This document shows, in pieces, positions 5,805-7,804 of a DNA stretch of 7,804 bases (positions are counted from its first letter, which is position 1; each line of letters opens with the position of its first letter). This DNA is from JBHIBA01 sp046758845 (GTDB lineage Bacteria; UBA8248; JACPRG01; G963555815). Where the stretch lies: positions 1-7,804 of the forward strand of contig JBHIBA010000224.1 of assembly GCA_046758845.1 (NCBI GenBank), written 5' to 3'. The position numbers and the translations under genes are program-made. Under the pieces are notes generated by a model, which was not told where the DNA came from, did not search any database, and worked only from the letters and a program-made list of their open reading frames with translations.

Positions 5805-6281
5805 TAATCCGCCCGATGCGGCTTTCGCCGCCTCCCCTGTGCCGCCCAGGAGGAGCCCGCCTGCGAGGGGGCCAAAGGCCTTTAGGTATAAGGCCCATAT
5901 CTGTCTACAAGTCCGCGAATGCCTTGTAATCAACTGAAATTTGGCGCTTTTCCCCAAAAGATGCTCTGGGTTCAGTGGCTAGTGTTTGCAGGTCATGAGG
6001 GATGAAGACCGCGCTTCGTTGTTTGATTTCTGTGTTCTCAAGGTGTTATGGCCGGTTGGGACTTCGGCCTATTCTGGACCCGGAAAGGTCCCTTCTGCCC
6101 GGGGGGGATTGGGCGCGGGCGGCCCAAGGGAGAAGGAGCTTCCCTCGCGTAGATCACCCCCTGGGAGGAGGCGACTGGGTTTCGCCGTAAGGAGCGCGAT
6201 CTCCGGGCAGGGCGCTAGTCGGAGGACAAAAGACGGTCCTTCCCGTCGCCCTCCGACGTGAGCGTCAGCAAAAGCGGGAGT
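5805..6281 (+). other. Hairpin-rich untranslated leader, candidate structured RNA
   Basis: No convincing protein gene lies here. The densest structure is at 6095-6257. CTGCCCGG (6095-6102) pairs with CCGGGCAG (6203-6210), enclosing three small hairpins: TTGGGC/GCCCAA (6109-6127), GAAG/CTTC with a bulged extension (6128-6145), and GGCGA/TCGCC (6170-6186). Next comes GTCGGAGG/CCTCCGAC (6218-6257), itself containing GACGG/CCGTC (6232-6247). A closing stem around several hairpins is typical of a folded RNA domain, but high GC makes chance pairing common. I do not recognise a known riboswitch, and I see no clear JUMPstart/ops element. Confidence 0.4.
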
Positions 6282-6344
6282 TTTGGGCAACTCATGTAAG
6301 CGAGAGGGCGAAGCTGTGCCTGAGGGTGCGTTTCACGCCCTCGG
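6282..6344 (+). repeat. 63-base direct repeat, upstream copy
   Basis: It matches 6705-6767 at 55 of 63 positions without gaps, 423 bases apart. The copy contains TTTGGGCAAC, ATGTAAG and the block GAGAGGGCGAAGCTGTG, which in the other copy is the ribosome site and GTG start of the NusG-like gene. Here GTG at 6316 opens a frame VPEGAFHALGSM that runs on to 6660 without recognisable homology. It could be the relic of a duplicated gene start or a conserved leader element. Confidence 0.85.
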
Positions 6345-6704
6345 ATCGATGCGCTTTCCAACTGGTCCACCGACCCCCTCCCGCCCGTCCCGGCAGGCGA
6401 CCATCAACCCTGTGCCCGGCACCATAGAGCCAGCCGCACCCCATGGCGTTTTTGCCATAGCGCGAGTTCTTGGGTTGAGACGGGGGAGCAATCCCTCTTC
6501 CGACTCTGCCTCCCCTTATGCGGTTTGTCTCTGCGCATCCCACGGATGCGGCCCCCCCGAATCCCATGAGGGCGATAAAGAAAACGGCCACTCAGAGCGC
6601 AAACCCCACGGCCTGGTGTGGTCCGACAGTGGGCGAGGTCCAAGGGTGAACATGGGCTAGGGCGGCGGGCACAGCCCTTGCCCAATTGATCTTGCGAATT
6701 CCAG
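6345..6704. other. Spacer between the two 63-base repeats
   Basis: Open frames exist on both strands. None has a motif or family I recognise. A minus-strand frame from GTG 6591 begins with a hydrophobic stretch (AVFFIALMGFGGAASVGC) that superficially resembles a lipoprotein signal, but it lacks a basic start and a good lipobox and then runs antisense through the repeat. I treat the stretch as non-coding. Confidence 0.45.
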
Positions 6705-6767
6705 TTTGGGCAACGGATGTAAGTGAGAGGGCGAAGCTGTGGCTGAGGGCGCATTTCACTCCGTCGG
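6705..6767 (+). repeat. 63-base direct repeat, copy spanning the NusG-like gene start
   Basis: This is the downstream copy of the repeat at 6282-6344. It holds the GAGAGGG ribosome site (6725-6731), the GTG start (6739) and the first ten codons of the NusG-like gene. Of the six differences inside the shared coding part, three fall at third codon positions and one gives the conservative change Leu/Val. This is compatible with both copies having once been translated. Confidence 0.85.
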
Positions 6768-7269
6768 TTGGCACGCAATCGCCGCTTGGTACGCATTGAG
6801 GACCCGGTCGCGGCACGAGAAATACGTCCGGGACGAGCTCGCCAAACTTGGCGTCGAACCTTTTCTTCCTCTAGTTGATCGACGGCGCAGGTGGAAGGAC
6901 AGAAAGAAACTCGTGAGCTTCCCCCTTTTCCCGGGCTACTGCTTCGGCCGCTTTTCCCTGGCGAACGACCGTCTCCGGGTCCTGACGGCTCGGGGGGTGG
7001 TGCAAATCCTGGGAACCTCCAACGGGCCGGTACCCGTTCCCGAGGGCGAGATCGAGAGGGTGCGGCGGCTGGTGACCAGCACGTTGCCCTACAACCCCCA
7101 TCCGTACCTGGAAGGGGGAATGCGAGTCGAGGTGATCCGTGGGCCGCTGGAGGGAGTCCGTGGGATTCTCATCCGCAAAGAGGCGCGAGCCCGCCTCGTC
7201 ATCTCTGTTGACCTGATTCGGCAGGGAGCATCGGTCGAATTGGACGCCGACGATGTCGTCCCGGTTTGA
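6739..7269 (+). CDS. NusG-like transcription antiterminator (RfaH/UpxY type)
   Basis: The protein has 176 residues. The NGN domain runs from about residue 16 to 112 (AWYALRTRSRHEKYV at 16-30, then the family motif FPLFPGYCF at 61-69). A KOW domain follows at about 127-155 (GMRVEVIRGPLEGVRGILI). NusG paralogues of this length bind elongating RNA polymerase and suppress pausing or termination in long operons, typically for capsule, exopolysaccharide or LPS. The GTG at 6739 is preceded by GAGAGGG at a normal distance. No later start before the conserved WYALRTR block is better, so about 15 extra N-terminal residues are accepted. It lies downstream of a promoter and a long leader and upstream of an outer-membrane protein gene, as expected for a specialised paralogue that regulates its own operon. 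It has none of the ribosomal-protein and secE neighbours of housekeeping nusG. Confidence 0.92.
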   Translation: MAEGAFHSVGWHAIAAWYALRTRSRHEKYVRDELAKLGVEPFLPLVDRRRRWKDRKKLVSFPLFPGYCFGRFSLANDRLRVLTARGVVQILGTSNGPVPVPEGEIERVRRLVTSTLPYNPHPYLEGGMRVEVIRGPLEGVRGILIRKEARARLVISVDLIRQGASVELDADDVVPV

Positions 7270-7465
7270 TGGCCGCTGCAGGAGAGCACCAGGCCGTCCG
7301 ACGGGGGCTGGGGGCTCGTGGTGATGCGCCACGCGCGAAGCCCAACGCATCGTCTGGACTGGCTTCTCGTTCCTGGGAGGGAGCACCCAAGTGAGTTCCG
7401 TGCAAGGCGGTTTTTTCCAGACGGCCTGGCCTCGGATGATGGCCTGGGCCCGGAGGACAATGGCT

Positions 7466-7804
7466 ATGAAGGTCTTCCCCGTGGAGGGAGCGGGAGCTCG
7501 GTTGGATGACATGGCCGAGGGGCAGATCCCGGTAGATCTGTTGAAGCCAGCAGGGTTTGCCCTGTTTCTGTGTCTGCTTCTGCTCTCGCCCCTCACCGCG
7601 CTTGCCCAGGGGCGGGGTTTTCAAATCAATCCTGAGGGCGAGATCCGCTACAACGCCCTCGAGATCCACCCGGGTCTCATCTACGAGTTGACCTATGACG
7701 ACAATATCTTCAAGGAGAAGAGTTCCGAGGAGGACGATCTCATCAACAAGGTTATTCCGTCCCTTGGACTTCGGCTGCCTTTCGCGGGAGCCCGGCACGA
7801 GCTC
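7466..7804 (+). CDS. Outer-membrane beta-barrel protein, N-terminal part (runs off the window)
   Basis: The frame is open from the ATG at 7466 to the last base (113 codons seen). GGAGG at 7452-7456 is nine bases before this ATG. ATG 7460 is too close to it, and ATG 7511 is a possible later start. A signal peptide is clear: Lys27, then a hydrophobic core FALFLCLLLLSPLTALA and a probable cleavage after Ala47 (ALA-Q). The mature part begins with short amphipathic strands and has HPGLIYELTYDDNIF (68-82), the opening of barrel proteins of the porin-2 type often found in exopolysaccharide and exosortase loci. It probably sits in the outer membrane and helps export or anchor polysaccharide, but that role is inferred from the NusG-like neighbour 196 bases upstream. 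The gap between them holds nothing I can name. Confidence 0.8.
   Translation, partial: MKVFPVEGAGARLDDMAEGQIPVDLLKPAGFALFLCLLLLSPLTALAQGRGFQINPEGEIRYNALEIHPGLIYELTYDDNIFKEKSSEEDDLINKVIPSLGLRLPFAGARHEL

Noticed and set aside
6095..6344. Known riboswitch such as a c-di-GMP (GEMM) aptamer
   Set aside because: GGGCAAC and several hairpins are superficially suggestive, but the conserved GEMM core elements (the GACGCAAAGCC block and tetraloop-receptor layout) are not present.
6292..6591. Possible small lipoprotein on the minus strand (AVFFIALMGFGGAASVGC)
   Set aside because: There is no basic N-terminus, the residue three before Cys is Ser and not the usual Leu, the start would be GTG right after a stop codon, and the rest of the frame runs antisense through the 63-base repeat.
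7318..7509. 63-codon frame between the NusG-like and barrel genes
   Set aside because: It lacks a ribosome site and any motif, and it overlaps the better supported start and signal peptide of the barrel gene in another frame.

Overview
The window looks like bacterial chromosome from a GC-rich Gram-negative organism. Support for Gram-negative comes from a signal-peptide-bearing outer-membrane beta-barrel start at the right edge and a NusG-like antiterminator of the kind found in surface-polysaccharide loci. I cannot name the taxon; an uncultured lineage near the old Deltaproteobacteria, Nitrospirota or Methylomirabilota would fit, but that is a guess. Only three protein genes look intact or open: an OLD-family ATPase/nuclease, the NusG-like gene and the beta-barrel gene, which runs off the window. 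There is also one clean tRNA gene. Much of the rest is gene debris.

Left part (1-5172) reads as a decayed genomic island. It holds a short TRAP-transporter permease scrap (152-244, minus) and a large OLD-family AAA ATPase/TOPRIM nuclease gene (630-3299, minus) that is visibly less GC-rich than its flanks. The OLD gene lies between two degenerate direct repeats (421-614 and 3495-3680). Next come the C-terminal scrap of an IS1380-type transposase (4075-4228, minus), the C-terminal third of an M24 metallopeptidase (4445-4699, minus) and a tyrosine recombinase cut down at its 5' end and internally (about 4713-5162, plus). The recombinase stops about 10 bases from the 3' end of a tRNA-Leu(UAA) gene (5173-5259, minus), the classic arrangement of an island inserted at a tRNA.

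Right part (5260-7804) reads as the edge of an exopolysaccharide locus. A fragment of a UDP-sugar 6-dehydrogenase (about 5399-5630) is followed by a strong sigma70-type promoter (5770-5798) with no gene close behind it. About 930 bases of hairpin-rich leader sequence follow, containing a 63-base segment that is repeated across the start of the NusG-like gene (6739-7269). The beta-barrel gene begins at 7466. A reasonable reading is that the promoter drives a long leader and the NusG paralogue helps RNA polymerase through the polysaccharide operon that begins with the beta-barrel gene.

The best candidates for something undescribed are the stand-alone OLD protein with altered Walker B and TOPRIM motifs, bracketed by repeats, and the structured leader with the duplicated NusG start region.
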